Shown: positions 1 through 7,545, counted from the first letter of the stretch. The stretch is DNA of 64,000 nt from Lachnospiraceae bacterium (GCA_025758065.1 CP107199.1:3259501-3323500); one strand, 5' to 3'. The notes: generated by a model from the sequence alone, not told the origin. Made by a program: numbers and translations.

Positions 1-309
1 GCTATTTGTATGATAGATTATCTGATCGAAAGCAGAGTTGTACTTTTGAGCCTGATTTAGCATCTTTCGTTGTTCAGCCAAAGCCCACGGTTTGGTACCA
101 TTAGGGCTTAGAGGATTTCGAAGTGAAGCTGCCCAATCATCAACATACTTTGCTTCTATTGCAGTGTTTTTTCCACCAATTTGCACTACATTATCAGCAA
201 CACCATCAACCCACTGCCCATCTACAAGAGCCTCGTACTGACGTTGTCTAAAAGGCACATCACCATAAAGATCTCGTACTGCTGTTTCATAGCTTTGCCC
301 ATAATCAAG
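1..309 (-). pseudogene. C-terminal fragment of a REase-fold polymorphic toxin
   Basis: An open frame of 103 codons with no start and no stop runs off the left edge. The translation contains VDGQWVDGVADNVVQIGG followed by NTAIEAKYVDD. This D-x(n)-E-x-K arrangement is that of PD-(D/E)XK nucleases, and the sequence resembles the REase-fold toxin tips of secreted polymorphic toxins. Such tips cleave nucleic acid in rival cells and are normally fused to long secretion domains. Here the upstream side is cut at about position 306-309, where the reading passes directly into a transposase remnant, so the secretion part is missing. The family assignment is from motif recognition only. It could also be a nuclease domain from a phage protein. 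Confidence 0.5.
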
Positions 310-620
310 GGCAGCTTTTCGTCATCATAGCCAGGATACCCGCAGAAATATTGAAGATATGGGTTTTCCTGGATCTGGAGCGCGGTTTCCTCGTCAGAAT
401 AGCCATACTCCGCCTGAATGATGCAGACCTCCAAGGCCAGACGCAGCGGCTTGACCACATTGCCTTTCCGGTTGGTGAATAGTGCGGCGTAGCGCTTCTC
501 GATCTCCAGTCAGGGGATCGTCTGGGCTTTCTTTACCCAACGGTTGCTTTCCTTCAGATTCATATCCACCGGCTGTTTGAAATCCGCCAAGCTGATCTGG
601 CCATTGCTGTAACGATACAT
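306..620 (-). pseudogene. 5' fragment of an IS5/IS1182-like transposase, with an in-frame stop
   Basis: The reading frame begins with ATG at 618-620 behind GGAGGGCAACT. It gives the N-terminal part of an IS transposase (DUF772-like), with MYRYSNGQISLADFKQPVDM and later NPYLQYFCGYPGYDDEKLP. A TGA at 510-512 replaces the tryptophan expected in KAQTIPWLEIE, and the gene stops at about position 306 where it is joined to the toxin fragment. The catalytic DDE region is absent. It is therefore dead on two counts: a premature stop and a 3' truncation. Confidence 0.7.
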
Positions 621-868
621 AGTTGCCCTCCAGGTGCAAGATTTTTGCTGGATTTTTGCCAGTTCCCTTGCTCCTATTATACCACGGATTGGCTTCTATG
701 GATTGAAATATAAGGCTTTTTCTATTATTCAGTGCACATTAAATACGCGGAACCCCCTTCGCCATGATCCGGTTTGGGTAACGGCGCATGACAAACGCGC
801 GCGGACACGCAAAATGAGGGCGAAAGGGACCGCCCCGCTTTTCCCTTCTTGACAGCGATGGATCAGCC

Positions 869-976
869 TTAACCGGTGCCCGGGATATGGAGATCCTCAG
901 CGGCCAGATCCTCCTTGGCGTTCGCGAAGGACAGCAGCGTTACAAACGTCAGCAGCAAAGCAATCGCTTTTTTCAT
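869..976 (-). CDS. 35-residue peptide with a signal-like N-terminus
   Basis: ATG at 974-976 follows GGGGAGAGAACATC, a good ribosome binding site. The product starts MKKAIALLLTFVTLLSFANA, a short charged start and a hydrophobic run with an AxA-like cut site, and ends in a 15-residue tail KEDLAAEDLHIPGTG. The layout, a tiny secreted pre-peptide, resembles exported signalling pre-peptides of Gram-positive bacteria, but no partner receptor gene is visible next to it. No homology is claimed. It may also be the remnant 5' end of a larger secreted protein. It lies between an IS remnant and a tandem repeat. Confidence 0.4.
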   Translation of the reverse strand: MKKAIALLLTFVTLLSFANAKEDLAAEDLHIPGTG

Positions 977-1118
977 GATGTTCTCTCCCCTTCTCGGTTT
1001 CAACCGGAGCGTTTGTTCCCACAAGGTCTTGTCGAGGAAGGGCGGTCCGGCAGTGGTCTTGCCCACGATCAGTTAAGCTTTTGTCCTGTATTCCGTGCTC
1101 CGGCTTAAATCCGGACCC

Positions 1119-1182
1119 TTTTCTGTCGATAATAAGGATATGAAAAACATTTTTCTGTCGATAATAAGGATATGAAAAACAT
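1119..1182. repeat. Perfect tandem duplication of a 32-bp unit
   Basis: Two identical 32-bp copies abut at 1119-1150 and 1151-1182. Each starts TTTTCTGTCGATAATAAGG and ends GATATGAAAAACAT. They lie just upstream of the ribosome binding site of the gene at 1202, so the duplication alters that gene's leader or promoter. Confidence 0.9.
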
Positions 1183-1201
1183 TTAGACAGGAGGTTCCGC
1201 A

Positions 1202-1753
1202 ATGAAAATTCAAGATGCGAAGAAGGCATACGCCGCGCAGATAGATACGCTGTGGACACGGAAACGCGACCTATCGCAGGCGCTCAAAAATTGCCAGCAG
1301 GGCGGCGCGCCCAATGTGGATCGTGTGGAGATCTCCCGTGAGCTGTCCGCCGTGGACGCGCAATACAACGAGGCCCAGGGCGTGATGGAGAGCATCATCG
1401 AGCGGGAGACTGCCATCCACAACGCCGAGGTTGCAAAGCAGCAGGGCAATGCTCTATCGAAGGCCGCAGAGGAGATGGGCAAGATGCTGGAGATCTACCA
1501 CCGCATCGCCTCCGGCGGCCAAGTCCCTCCGGAGGATGAACAGCGGCTGATGGAATACAACCACGAGCTTTACATGGCGGCTAAGACCGCGGCCATGCTG
1601 CAAGAGGGAGACGGCGAGAAGTACGACTCCCTCTTTGAGGACGAGGAGGAAAAAAACGGCGAAGAAAAGACCGCCAGCGAGATCGCGGGCGAGGCGGAGA
1701 TCTCCGTCCCCGGCGGAGGCGGGGACGCCGGTCTCGACATCGCCTCGGAGTGA
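1202..1753 (+). CDS. Uncharacterised coiled-coil protein, 183 aa
   Basis: ATG at 1202 sits 8 bp after AGGAGG, so the start is clear. The product is almost entirely charged and helix-forming (for example KKAYAAQIDTLW and REETAI-type heptads), with a glutamate-rich stretch (LFEDEEEKNGEEK) near residue 150 and a glycine-rich end (VPGGGGDAG). No membrane segment or signal peptide is visible. Codon use is GC-rich, unlike the AT-rich sequence on both sides, which points to recent arrival from another genome. I do not recognise the family. The shape would suit a chaperone or adaptor for a secreted toxin in this toxin-rich stretch, but that is a guess from context. Confidence 0.65.
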   Translation: MKIQDAKKAYAAQIDTLWTRKRDLSQALKNCQQGGAPNVDRVEISRELSAVDAQYNEAQGVMESIIERETAIHNAEVAKQQGNALSKAAEEMGKMLEIYHRIASGGQVPPEDEQRLMEYNHELYMAAKTAAMLQEGDGEKYDSLFEDEEEKNGEEKTASEIAGEAEISVPGGGGDAGLDIASE

Positions 1754-1790
1754 TGGCTATACCGCTCCTCCGTTTCTTTTTTAGGACAGC

Positions 1791-1830
1791 AAAAAAGGGC
1801 ACAAAACCGCCCTTTACGGTTTTGTGCCCC
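1791..1830 (-). terminator. Rho-independent terminator below the glycine riboswitch
   Basis: On the minus strand, GGGCACAAAACCG pairs perfectly with CGGTTTTGTGCCC across a 7-base loop and is followed by six T residues. It lies directly after the riboswitch aptamers and would be their expression platform. It also faces the end of the gene at 1202-1753 and could stop that transcript from the other side. Confidence 0.85.
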
Positions 1831-2002
1831 CGTTGAGTTACCTGAGAGATTCCCTCCGCTTTGGGAGGTTGCACCTTCGGTGGTCGGGCGCTGCCGCCCG
1901 GCCTTTTCGGAGCGTCGTCCGAAACCGGTCCTTTTGCCTGGGAGCTTCTGCGTTCCCCTTCGGCATCGCCTGAGCGATCTCTCCCGATTTCATCGTCCGA
2001 TC
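1831..2002 (-). ncRNA. Tandem glycine riboswitch (gcvT type), orphaned
   Basis: Read on the minus strand, the first aptamer shows CGGGAGAGATC, GCCGAAGGGG and CCCAGGCAAAAGGACCG. The second shows ACCACCGAAGGTGCAACC and GGGAATCTCTCAGGTAACTC. These are the conserved blocks of the two glycine aptamers, in order, and a terminator follows at once. Glycine riboswitches normally precede glycine cleavage genes or glycine/alanine symporters. Here nothing is encoded on this strand below it: the next gene (1202-1753) runs the other way. The regulated gene was evidently lost or replaced. Confidence 0.85.
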
Positions 2003-2015
2003 AATATAAAATTAT

Positions 2016-2040
2016 GGCAGAGGAAATTGATTCCTCTGCC
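2016..2040. other. Perfect 10-bp stem hairpin upstream of the riboswitch
   Basis: GGCAGAGGAA and TTCCTCTGCC flank a 5-base loop. On the minus strand the hairpin is followed by an A/T-rich stretch, so it may end transcription just before the riboswitch promoter. Confidence 0.5.
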
Positions 2041-2105
2041 ACGGTCGTATCATCTAAAATGTGAAGTGTCAAGGCTAAATTCCTGGGGCCCCGGTGTGAA
2101 AAAGT

Positions 2106-2134
2106 CCGACTGCAATTTGCAGTCGGGCTTTTCA
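2106..2134 (+). terminator. Small terminator-like hairpin
   Basis: CCGACTGCAA and TTGCAGTCGG pair almost completely with a tiny loop and are followed by GCTTTTC. A run of A on the other side means it may act in both directions. No gene ends nearby, so it is probably a leftover of a lost gene. Confidence 0.45.
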
Positions 2135-2292
2135 AGCATCATTCCATTGTCTTTACCGGCAGCCAAGCTGTAAGATCCTTCGGCAAGCTCGGCCATCCAG
2201 CTGCCGCGCTTGCCCAGCAGTACCCTATCTCGCTACGGCAGCCTGTTTTCCGGGAGAACGTTACAGCTCCGTATATTCTGTCTCCGATCCGA

Positions 2293-2413
2293 CTACGCGC
2301 CAGGCTCCGGCGTAATGTCGTACCAGGTTTTTCCGCCGTCCGTCGTCCGATAAACCTTTTCGGTGTTTACATAATGTCCACTGAACAAGTGCCCAATTTT
2401 TGTTCTGAGCCAG
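2293..2413 (-). pseudogene. C-terminal tail of a BNR/Asp-box repeat protein
   Basis: The minus-strand frame reads VYRTTDGGKTWYDITPEPGA and then stops (TAG at 2293-2295). S/T-x-D-G-G-x-T-W is the Asp-box of sialidase-like beta-propellers, which are often extracellular. Only about 40 residues survive, with no start. The rest was lost where the IS30 remnant begins. It could equally be the end of a photosystem-stability-factor-like propeller. Confidence 0.45.
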
Positions 2414-2459
2414 AATCTCCAGAAGATATGCGAGCATTCTCAAAAGAGCGCGCTGAATC

Positions 2460-2822
2460 TTGCGGAGATTCAGCACCGGAACGGATATGGAGATTGCCAT
2501 CCGGATCCCCGGCAAGGATGCAGACTCCGTTCTGAACGCCATGCAGTCACTCAGGGAAGAATTCGGAGACAAGTTCTCACAGGTCTTCAAGAGCATTACC
2601 GTGGACAACGGCTCGGAGTTCTCTGCGTTCAGTCAGGTCGAGAACTGGGGCTGTGCAGTCTACTTTGCACATCCCTATACTTCGTGGGAACGTCCCCAAA
2701 ACGAACGCCACAACGGGCTGTTTCGAACCTTCGTTCCGATTGACGAGTTCCTCGACTCTGTTTACGCAGCCGAAGGCTGCGGCAGCATCGCCCAGGACGG
2801 AAGCCAGCGGCTTCCATCCTGA
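2460..2822 (+). pseudogene. IS30-family transposase fragment
   Basis: The frame holds the integrase core of IS30: SITVDNGSEFSAF carries the second catalytic aspartate, and YFAHPYTSWERPQNERHNGL carries the glutamate region. Both the N-terminal DNA-binding part and first aspartate are missing, and the sequence after VPIDEF drifts into unrelated residues before the stop. It is about a third of the usual length and cannot be active. Confidence 0.75.
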
Positions 2823-2845
2823 CCGACGCTCTGATTAACTAATTT

Positions 2846-2974
2846 CTACCGTGCATGTGTCCAGCTTGCACTTGCAATTTGCGAATTATTTTCCATTAAG
2901 TCAAAAAATGCTTTAATAGAATCACATACCCAAACTGGATTCTCCACATCATCACAATATATCATAAATTTCAT
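2846..2974 (-). pseudogene. Truncated 42-aa N-terminal gene fragment
   Basis: ATG at 2972-2974 lies behind GGGGTGTTATATCA. The product MKFMIYCDDVENPVWVCDSI continues for about 20 more residues and ends at a point close to the IS30 remnant, so it is probably the 5' end of a longer lost gene. No family is recognised. Confidence 0.3.
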
Positions 2975-3082
2975 TGATATAACACCCCGCTTTTTGCCAG
3001 TATCTGCTGAAAAGTTCAGTTTTGAATATCTCCGCAAATCTCACAAAATCCCGCTATTTAGTAACAAATTAGTAACACCCGG

Positions 3083-3750
3083 TTACTGCTTATTCAGGAC
3101 ACGTTCAGAAACAAAACCAGTGTATTTCACACCCTTGTATGTTACCTGAACATAAAGCCATTTTACACCCTGATATTCAGAATAGTAACCGTAGCACCTC
3201 ACTTCTGTCCCCTGTTCTAACACAACCATTGATACGTTCTGTTTTCCCGCACCGTTACGCATATGACAATCAGTGCTTGTTTTATATGTTCCGGCAACGG
3301 CAGATGACTTTTTCTGTGCAGATGACTTTGCGGTTTTTGAAGTAACTGGTGCAGCACTCTGACCGTTGCTTCAAGTTTGGCTGCTTCACCTGATGTTGCA
3401 AAATCACCGGGGTCAAAACCGTTCTGAATACAACAACCACGAACCAAGGAAGAACAGTCTGCTTCTGTCTTTTCTTTGATTGCTTTCATGCTGCCGTATT
3501 TTCTGACCATCTTAATGACACCATAACGGTTAGACTGATCGTAACCGATATGGTTATTTGCACACGCATCTGACATTGCAGATGCAAGACCATTTGCAAG
3601 TGCAATAGTCTTTGGTCTTAAAACATACCAACCCTTGCTGTGCAAATAATACGGCTGTGTACTTACTTCCCTACCGTTGTTGTCACCCAACGCACCGCCG
3701 GAAATCTTGCCGTTTTCATCAATTCTTGCTGAACCTACTACTAAACCCAT
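3083..3750 (-). pseudogene. Phage endolysin with a -1 frameshift before its SH3 domain
   Basis: The first frame starts with MGLVVGSARIDENGKISGG and includes HIGYDQSNRYG and EADCSSLVRGCC, typical of NlpC/P60-like endolysins of clostridial phages, where the cysteine in ADCSSL is the nucleophile. After EAAKLEA (around 3366-3372) the frame changes. The continuing frame reads NGQSAAPVTSKTAKSSAQ and then a bacterial SH3 domain (for example YQGVKWLYVQVTYKGVKYTG) to the stop at 3083-3085. Loss of one base in an A-run explains this. The enzyme would cut cell-wall peptides at lysis. Here the catalytic part is made with a wrong tail and no wall-binding domain. It lies 2 bp from the holin gene. Confidence 0.75.
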
Positions 3751-3752
3751 AA

Positions 3753-4175
3753 TTATTCACCCTCACTTTCTGTCTTTTTCTGTAAAATATCAATAGCCTT
3801 GGTGATGACTGCCGGGAGTGGTAAACCCATAAGACCCGCATTTTCCACAAGGGAGATTGTTTCATTGGCAATGAACGCAATAATTACTGCATCCCTGATG
3901 TAATTTGTGCCAATGACAAGATCAAGGCGGTACGCAACCAGTACAAAAATCAGGGTCATGCACTTTCTGCAAAGACCTTTCCACCCCGCCTTACTTTCAA
4001 GTGAACCTGTGTCTGTCTTGGGACTGTTCTTGAACACCCCCGCAACAATCAGTCCTGAAATATAATCAAGACCCATGAAGATCAGAAGGGTTGCAAGTCC
4101 CGCATCCCAACCACCAAAAAAAGATGCGATTGCTGAACCAATCACACCTAATACACTGCAAATAGTCTGTTTCAT
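3753..4175 (-). CDS. Phage holin, TcdE/holin-4 family
   Basis: The start at 4173-4175 (MKQTICSVLGVIGSA) follows AAAGGACAG and is preferred to upstream starts. The protein has about 140 residues and at least three membrane segments: ASFFGGWDAGLATLLIFMGL, then MTLIFVLVAYRLDLVIG and DAVIIAFIANETISLV. DYISGLIVAG is the typical holin-4 (toxin secretion/phage lysis) motif. It makes membrane holes that release the endolysin. The broken endolysin follows directly, so the lysis cassette is probably no longer functional as a pair. Confidence 0.85.
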   Translation of the reverse strand: MKQTICSVLGVIGSAIASFFGGWDAGLATLLIFMGLDYISGLIVAGVFKNSPKTDTGSLESKAGWKGLCRKCMTLIFVLVAYRLDLVIGTNYIRDAVIIAFIANETISLVENAGLMGLPLPAVITKAIDILQKKTESEGE

Positions 4176-4276
4176 TTTCTCTGTCCTTTCTGAACATAAA
4201 AACAACCGCTTGTGACCTCATATAAGGGTCATATAGCGGTTGTTTTTGTTCCTGTGATAATTTCCTTGTCTGTTGA

Positions 4277-4402
4277 TTACTCTGCTAATTCAGGGCAATC
4301 AAGGTCAATCAGAACTTCCTTCACTTTGTCCTTGATTTTCTCAGGTACATCAGCAAAGGTTTTCTTGCCCTTAATGATAAGGGTTGCATAGATCACTGCC
4401 AT
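4277..4402 (-). CDS. CD1375-like small phage protein (copy 2)
   Basis: This 41-residue protein begins MAVIYATLIIKGKKTFADVP and ends DCPELAE. It is clearly a duplicate of the gene at 4453-4587: the two share YA-LIIKGKK, the DVP-KI-D-VK motif and the PELAE ending. The family is found between tail and lysis genes in clostridial prophages. Its role is unknown. Confidence 0.65.
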   Translation of the reverse strand: MAVIYATLIIKGKKTFADVPEKIKDKVKEVLIDLDCPELAE

Positions 4403-4452
4403 AAATTCCACATCCTTTCTGAATAAAATTTTTATGATGAACTGAAACAACA

Positions 4453-4587
4453 TCAGTTACCACCTTCTGCCAGTTCCGGGTGTCCTTCATCAATAAGCAC
4501 CTGTTTGACTTCATCCCTGATTTTGTCAGGAACATCATTGATTGACTTCTTACCCTTGATGATAAGTGCTGCATAAATGTTTGCCAT
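4453..4587 (-). CDS. CD1375-like small phage protein (copy 1)
   Basis: ATG at 4585-4587 lies behind GGGGGTGAGAAT. The 44-residue product begins MANIYAALIIKGKKSINDVP and ends PELAEGGN. With its neighbour at 4277-4402 it forms a tandem duplication in the tail-to-lysis interval of a prophage remnant. The function of the family is not known. Confidence 0.65.
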   Translation of the reverse strand: MANIYAALIIKGKKSINDVPDKIRDEVKQVLIDEGHPELAEGGN

Positions 4588-4603
4588 ATTCTCACCCCCT
4601 TCC

Positions 4604-4870
4604 TTATGCCATCATTTCATAGATTTCACACATGGCTTCCTGTGCCTGTGTCATCTGATCTTCCAAAGATGCGTTCCTGTCATCAATCATTTTGATGTAT
4701 TCATCCTTGGTGTACTGGGTCAGGTCATATTCATAACCAGTGAACCCCGGCTGTTCATCTGTCCCGGCTTCTGTGACCGGGGTGATGTTCTCTGCAATCC
4801 AAACTGAATAGTCATCAATGACCTTCTGTTCAGGCTGCTTTGTACTGCGTACTTTTCCGTACTCTTTCAT
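4604..4870 (-). CDS. Small phage tail-region protein, 88 aa
   Basis: The start MKEYGKVRSTKQPEQKVID is chosen because AAGGTGG lies 8-10 bases upstream. The protein is acidic, predicted helical near the end (DEYIKMIDDRN and QMTQAQEAMCEIYEMM) and soluble. Its place, before the CD1375-like genes and the holin, matches small proteins encoded after tail-fibre genes in clostridial phages. It overlaps the end of the gene at 4830-5021 by about 40 bases. I do not recognise a named family. Confidence 0.55.
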   Translation of the reverse strand: MKEYGKVRSTKQPEQKVIDDYSVWIAENITPVTEAGTDEQPGFTGYEYDLTQYTKDEYIKMIDDRNASLEDQMTQAQEAMCEIYEMMA

Positions 4871-5021
4871 GCTTTTTACCACCTTTCTTGATATGATTTT
4901 TATAGTACCTATCAGCATAAGGCTGAATTGGTTCAATATATTTTTCAGACAATCGGCTGCTATCACAATATTTCAACCAACCCTTATAGGAATTGATTGC
5001 ACACCATTCTGAATAGTTCAT
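4830..5021 (-). pseudogene. 3' part of a phage protein fused to an immunity-gene fragment
   Basis: From an internal ATG at 5019-5021 the frame reads MNYSEWCAINSYKGWLKYCD and KYIEPIQPYADRYYKNHIKK, resembling a small protein seen near phage tail-fibre genes. Upstream of about 5035 the sequence belongs to a SUKH immunity gene in another frame, so the phage gene lacks its natural 5' end. The surviving 63 codons may still be translated, but the original start is lost or unclear. Confidence 0.4.
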
Positions 5022-5034
5022 TTCCTGACCGCTT

Positions 5035-5157
5035 ATGTTGTAAATAATATTCTTTAAGTATTGTCGGAAAATTAATATTATACTTATTCTCAATTTCCAA
5101 TACCTCACAACTTGAAATATGGGTGTTTTCACTTTTTTCTTTTACAAATCCGTACAT
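5035..5157 (-). pseudogene. 5' fragment of a SUKH (SMI1/KNR4) immunity gene
   Basis: ATG at 5155-5157 begins MYGFVKEKSENTHISSCEVL, followed by EIENKYNINFPTILKEYYLQ. The pattern E-x2-Y-x2-x-FP-x2-L-K-EYYL is the N-terminal signature of the SUKH fold, a common immunity family against nuclease toxins. The gene starts 4 bases after the stop of the WHH nuclease fragment, the usual toxin-immunity order. It breaks off near 5035, where phage sequence takes over, so the immunity protein is not complete. Confidence 0.6.
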
Positions 5158-5161
5158 CTAT

Positions 5162-5356
5162 TTATCTCCTTTTCTCGTTATATGTCGGTCCGTTAACACT
5201 ATCATACTGTGCACAACCTCCCGAATGTGGTTTCGATGCATTATGTGCTTCATCCATTACTAATTCCATTGTAATTGTATTTTTTTCAACATTATAATCA
5301 TCCAAATGATGCCACACATAACCATTTGGTGTTTCTAAGGCAATACCGCACAACTG
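5162..5356 (-). pseudogene. WHH/LHH-type HNH nuclease toxin tip, 5' truncated
   Basis: The frame shows NGYVWHHLDDYNVEKNTITM, ELVMDEAHNASKPHSGG and a stop at 5162-5164. The W-H-H, M-x-L-V, H and H-S-G sequence is the WHH/LHH subgroup of HNH nucleases found as C-terminal toxin tips. Upstream of about 5356 the reading enters insertion-sequence debris, so the delivery part is missing. The cognate SUKH immunity fragment follows directly. Confidence 0.65.
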
Positions 5357-5436
5357 CTACGATACGCATTACCGGGCGGCCATTTTGTAAGAATCAATTA
5401 GGTCGCCCGTGCTTTTGCTCGCAGGAGCGCACTGAT

Positions 5437-5658
5437 TCAAGCTGCCAGGCAGGGTCTGTCAGCCAGAATCAGATTCGCTAACGCGAACATGATATTGAAT
5501 TTGGCTCTCTGCTTTTCGAGCCCTCGGTATCGTGCTTTTCGGAAACGCAGCTGTTTCTTGACGACACCGAATACGTGCTCCACTTTGGCACGGACAGAGG
5601 ACTTTGCGTGTTCTGCTTTCTTTGCGGCATACTGACCGCTTTTGCTCAGCTTTTTCAC
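5437..5658 (-). pseudogene. C-terminal fragment of an IS5-family transposase
   Basis: The frame contains HAKSSVRAKVEHVFGVVKKQ and FNIMFALANLILADRPCL. The glutamate in KVEHVFG is the last catalytic residue of IS5-type DDE transposases. The first two catalytic residues are missing. The upstream boundary at about 5660 is a direct join to a group II intron fragment. Confidence 0.7.
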
Positions 5659-5659
5659 T

Positions 5660-5913
5660 TCTCTGACTCCGCAGTGTCACATAGCACTCGCCATATCGCA
5701 TTACATGATATTGCCTTCCGCACCAGTTAAGACGTCGACCGACTGAAGTTAACGTTTCGAAGCTCAATCACTATTCAACCTTGCTTTCTTGCTGTCTACG
5801 CTTGTCAGATGCCGTTACCGGCATCATCCCAAGACTCGCTATTATCTGGTTGGCTAAACCTTGGATAAACCGGAATCCCACCGGCTTGACTACACACCCT
5901 TAGCTGGGCGCAC
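5660..5913 (-). mobile_element. 5' end of a group II intron, truncated
   Basis: On the minus strand the piece starts GTGCGCCCAGCTAAGGGTGT, the conserved 5' end of bacterial group II introns. Typical domain I sequence follows (for example CAAGGTTGAATAGTGATTGAG and GGTGCGGAAGGCAATATC). It is cut at about 5660 by the IS5-type fragment, so the reverse transcriptase and domains V and VI are absent. It does not match the intact intron at 16183-18900 (which starts GTGCGACACG). Confidence 0.65.
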
Positions 5914-5941
5914 AACTGGAATTTTGTGTTTCCCATTTGAC

Positions 5942-6601
5942 TTATAAATATTTGCTTGCTTCTCTGATGCTCAATTTATCCATCTTGTCTTTATGAGTTT
6001 CAACAAAATTTCTTAGCCAATCCGGATTTGTCTTAGAATAATCTCTCAGACTCCAACCGATGGCTTTGTTGATAAAGAACTCTGAACTGCCGAAGTTATT
6101 CACTAATATTTTTTCAAGCAATTCCGTATTTGTTCTCTCTTTCCTACAAAGCTGGTGGTCAATAGCAATTCGGCGTACCCAAAAATCTTCATCTGTTGAC
6201 CACTCCAACATTAGGTCATTTATTCGTTCATCTGTAAAAGCTATATTCCCGACAATTCTATCAAGTCCGTCTATTGTGTCCCACCATTGATTTGTTTTGA
6301 TATATTTTTCTATATGAGGTACATCATCGAATTTTAAAAACTTCTGCATTGCCACAAGATAATTCATCACAAAATAATGAAATTCTCTATGTTCATCTAC
6401 ATAACATCTGTCAAGTAAATCCCAGTCAATTATTTTTTTGCGTTTCTCAGATTTCAGAAAATCCTTGTAAATTGCTTTCCTTTTAGGTGTTGATAAACCA
6501 TAAAATGAAAACAAATTCCTCATATACGCCGCCATTTTTACAGCATTTTCATCATCTCTATTTGCTTCAAATTTTTCTTTTAGTTCAAGGTATATATCCA
6601 T
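5942..6601 (-). CDS. DNA alkylation repair protein, AlkD-like HEAT-repeat family
   Basis: The start at 6599-6601 (MDIYLELKEKFEAN) is placed 6-7 bases after AAAGGA. An ATG six bases further upstream would sit on the ribosome binding site. The 219-residue protein shows the AlkD pattern: GLSTPKRKAIYKDFLK near the start, QWWDTIDGLDRIVG in the middle, the active-site tryptophan region DEDFWVRRIAIDHQL, and FFINKAIGWSLRDYSKTNPD. AlkD-type glycosylases remove bulky or positively charged alkyl purines without flipping the base. It appears complete. It lies 74 bp from the ATPase gene on the same strand and may be a transplanted pair. Confidence 0.85.
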   Translation of the reverse strand: MDIYLELKEKFEANRDDENAVKMAAYMRNLFSFYGLSTPKRKAIYKDFLKSEKRKKIIDWDLLDRCYVDEHREFHYFVMNYLVAMQKFLKFDDVPHIEKYIKTNQWWDTIDGLDRIVGNIAFTDERINDLMLEWSTDEDFWVRRIAIDHQLCRKERTNTELLEKILVNNFGSSEFFINKAIGWSLRDYSKTNPDWLRNFVETHKDKMDKLSIREASKYL

Positions 6602-6675
6602 TTCCATTCCTTTCACACTTCCACATTCCGATTTTCTCAATTCTCCAAACTTGAATTTATCGATTTCTTTATTAT

Positions 6676-7392
6676 CTAATCTGTTAATAATCTATCCAAC
6701 AGCATCTGCCTATTATTTATAAACATTTCTGTTACCTGGTAACTCTCTGTATCCTCATATTCGCACAGATGTATGCGTCCATTATCAAAACAATAGATAT
6801 CTGCATCTGGTATTCCTAACAAAATTGGCGAATGCGTAACTATAATAAACTGTGCTCCCTCTTTTGCACATCTGTATATTTGCATCAACAATGTAAGCTG
6901 TCTCTGCGGCGATAATGCAGCTTCCGGCTCGTCAAAAAGATACAAGCCATTTGGATTCATATTATTCTGTGCTAATGCGAGAAAACTCTCTCCATGTGAT
7001 TTTTCATGATATTTAGCGGAAGGATGTGTAATATCTGCATATTCTTCTTCCTGCGTTGCTACATTATAAAAGCTTTCTGCCCTAAGAAAATATCCCCACT
7101 TTTCCTTCCGATAGCCTTTGGCAATTCTTATCGCATCACACAACTCTGAATGTGTATCATGCGTAGAAAAAACATAATTCTTCGTTCCACCCTCAGGATT
7201 AAAACCATGTGCTACGGCAAGTGCTTCCAATAAAGTTGATTTACCGCTGCCATTTTCCCCTACAAAAAAAGTAATTGGTTTGTTAAAATCAAGTTTTTCA
7301 ACTCCCTTAAAAGCCCTGATTCCCTTCAGATAACTATCCTTATCAATTTTATCCCAATCAAATATTACTCCTTGTATGAATTGATCATTCAC
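6676..7392 (-). CDS. Stand-alone ABC/SMC-like AAA ATPase
   Basis: The 238-residue protein carries a Walker A (VGENGSGKSTLLEALA, about residues 43-58), an ABC signature-like SHGES, a Walker B (LYLFDEPEAALS) and a switch histidine in IVTHSPILLG. No membrane segment is present. This compact form belongs to a family of single-domain ATPases related to RecF/OLD ATPases. Members are common in Firmicute genomes, have no settled role, and may act on DNA ends. It lacks the long coiled coil of SMC proteins. The neighbouring AlkD-like gene allows, but does not prove, a repair link. Confidence 0.8.
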   Translation of the reverse strand: MNDQFIQGVIFDWDKIDKDSYLKGIRAFKGVEKLDFNKPITFFVGENGSGKSTLLEALAVAHGFNPEGGTKNYVFSTHDTHSELCDAIRIAKGYRKEKWGYFLRAESFYNVATQEEEYADITHPSAKYHEKSHGESFLALAQNNMNPNGLYLFDEPEAALSPQRQLTLLMQIYRCAKEGAQFIIVTHSPILLGIPDADIYCFDNGRIHLCEYEDTESYQVTEMFINNRQMLLDRLLTD

Positions 7393-7545
7393 CTAATCAC
7401 CTCCTTGTAAAAAACACTTTCTAATCCCCATCTTCTTGCCCTTTAGACAAGAAGCATTCTTCACCTTCAGTTCGGTCAATTACAATTTTAATGTTTCTAT
7501 TATGTAAAGGTCAAATCCTTCGCTCCACGCCAAATACAGCGCCGC

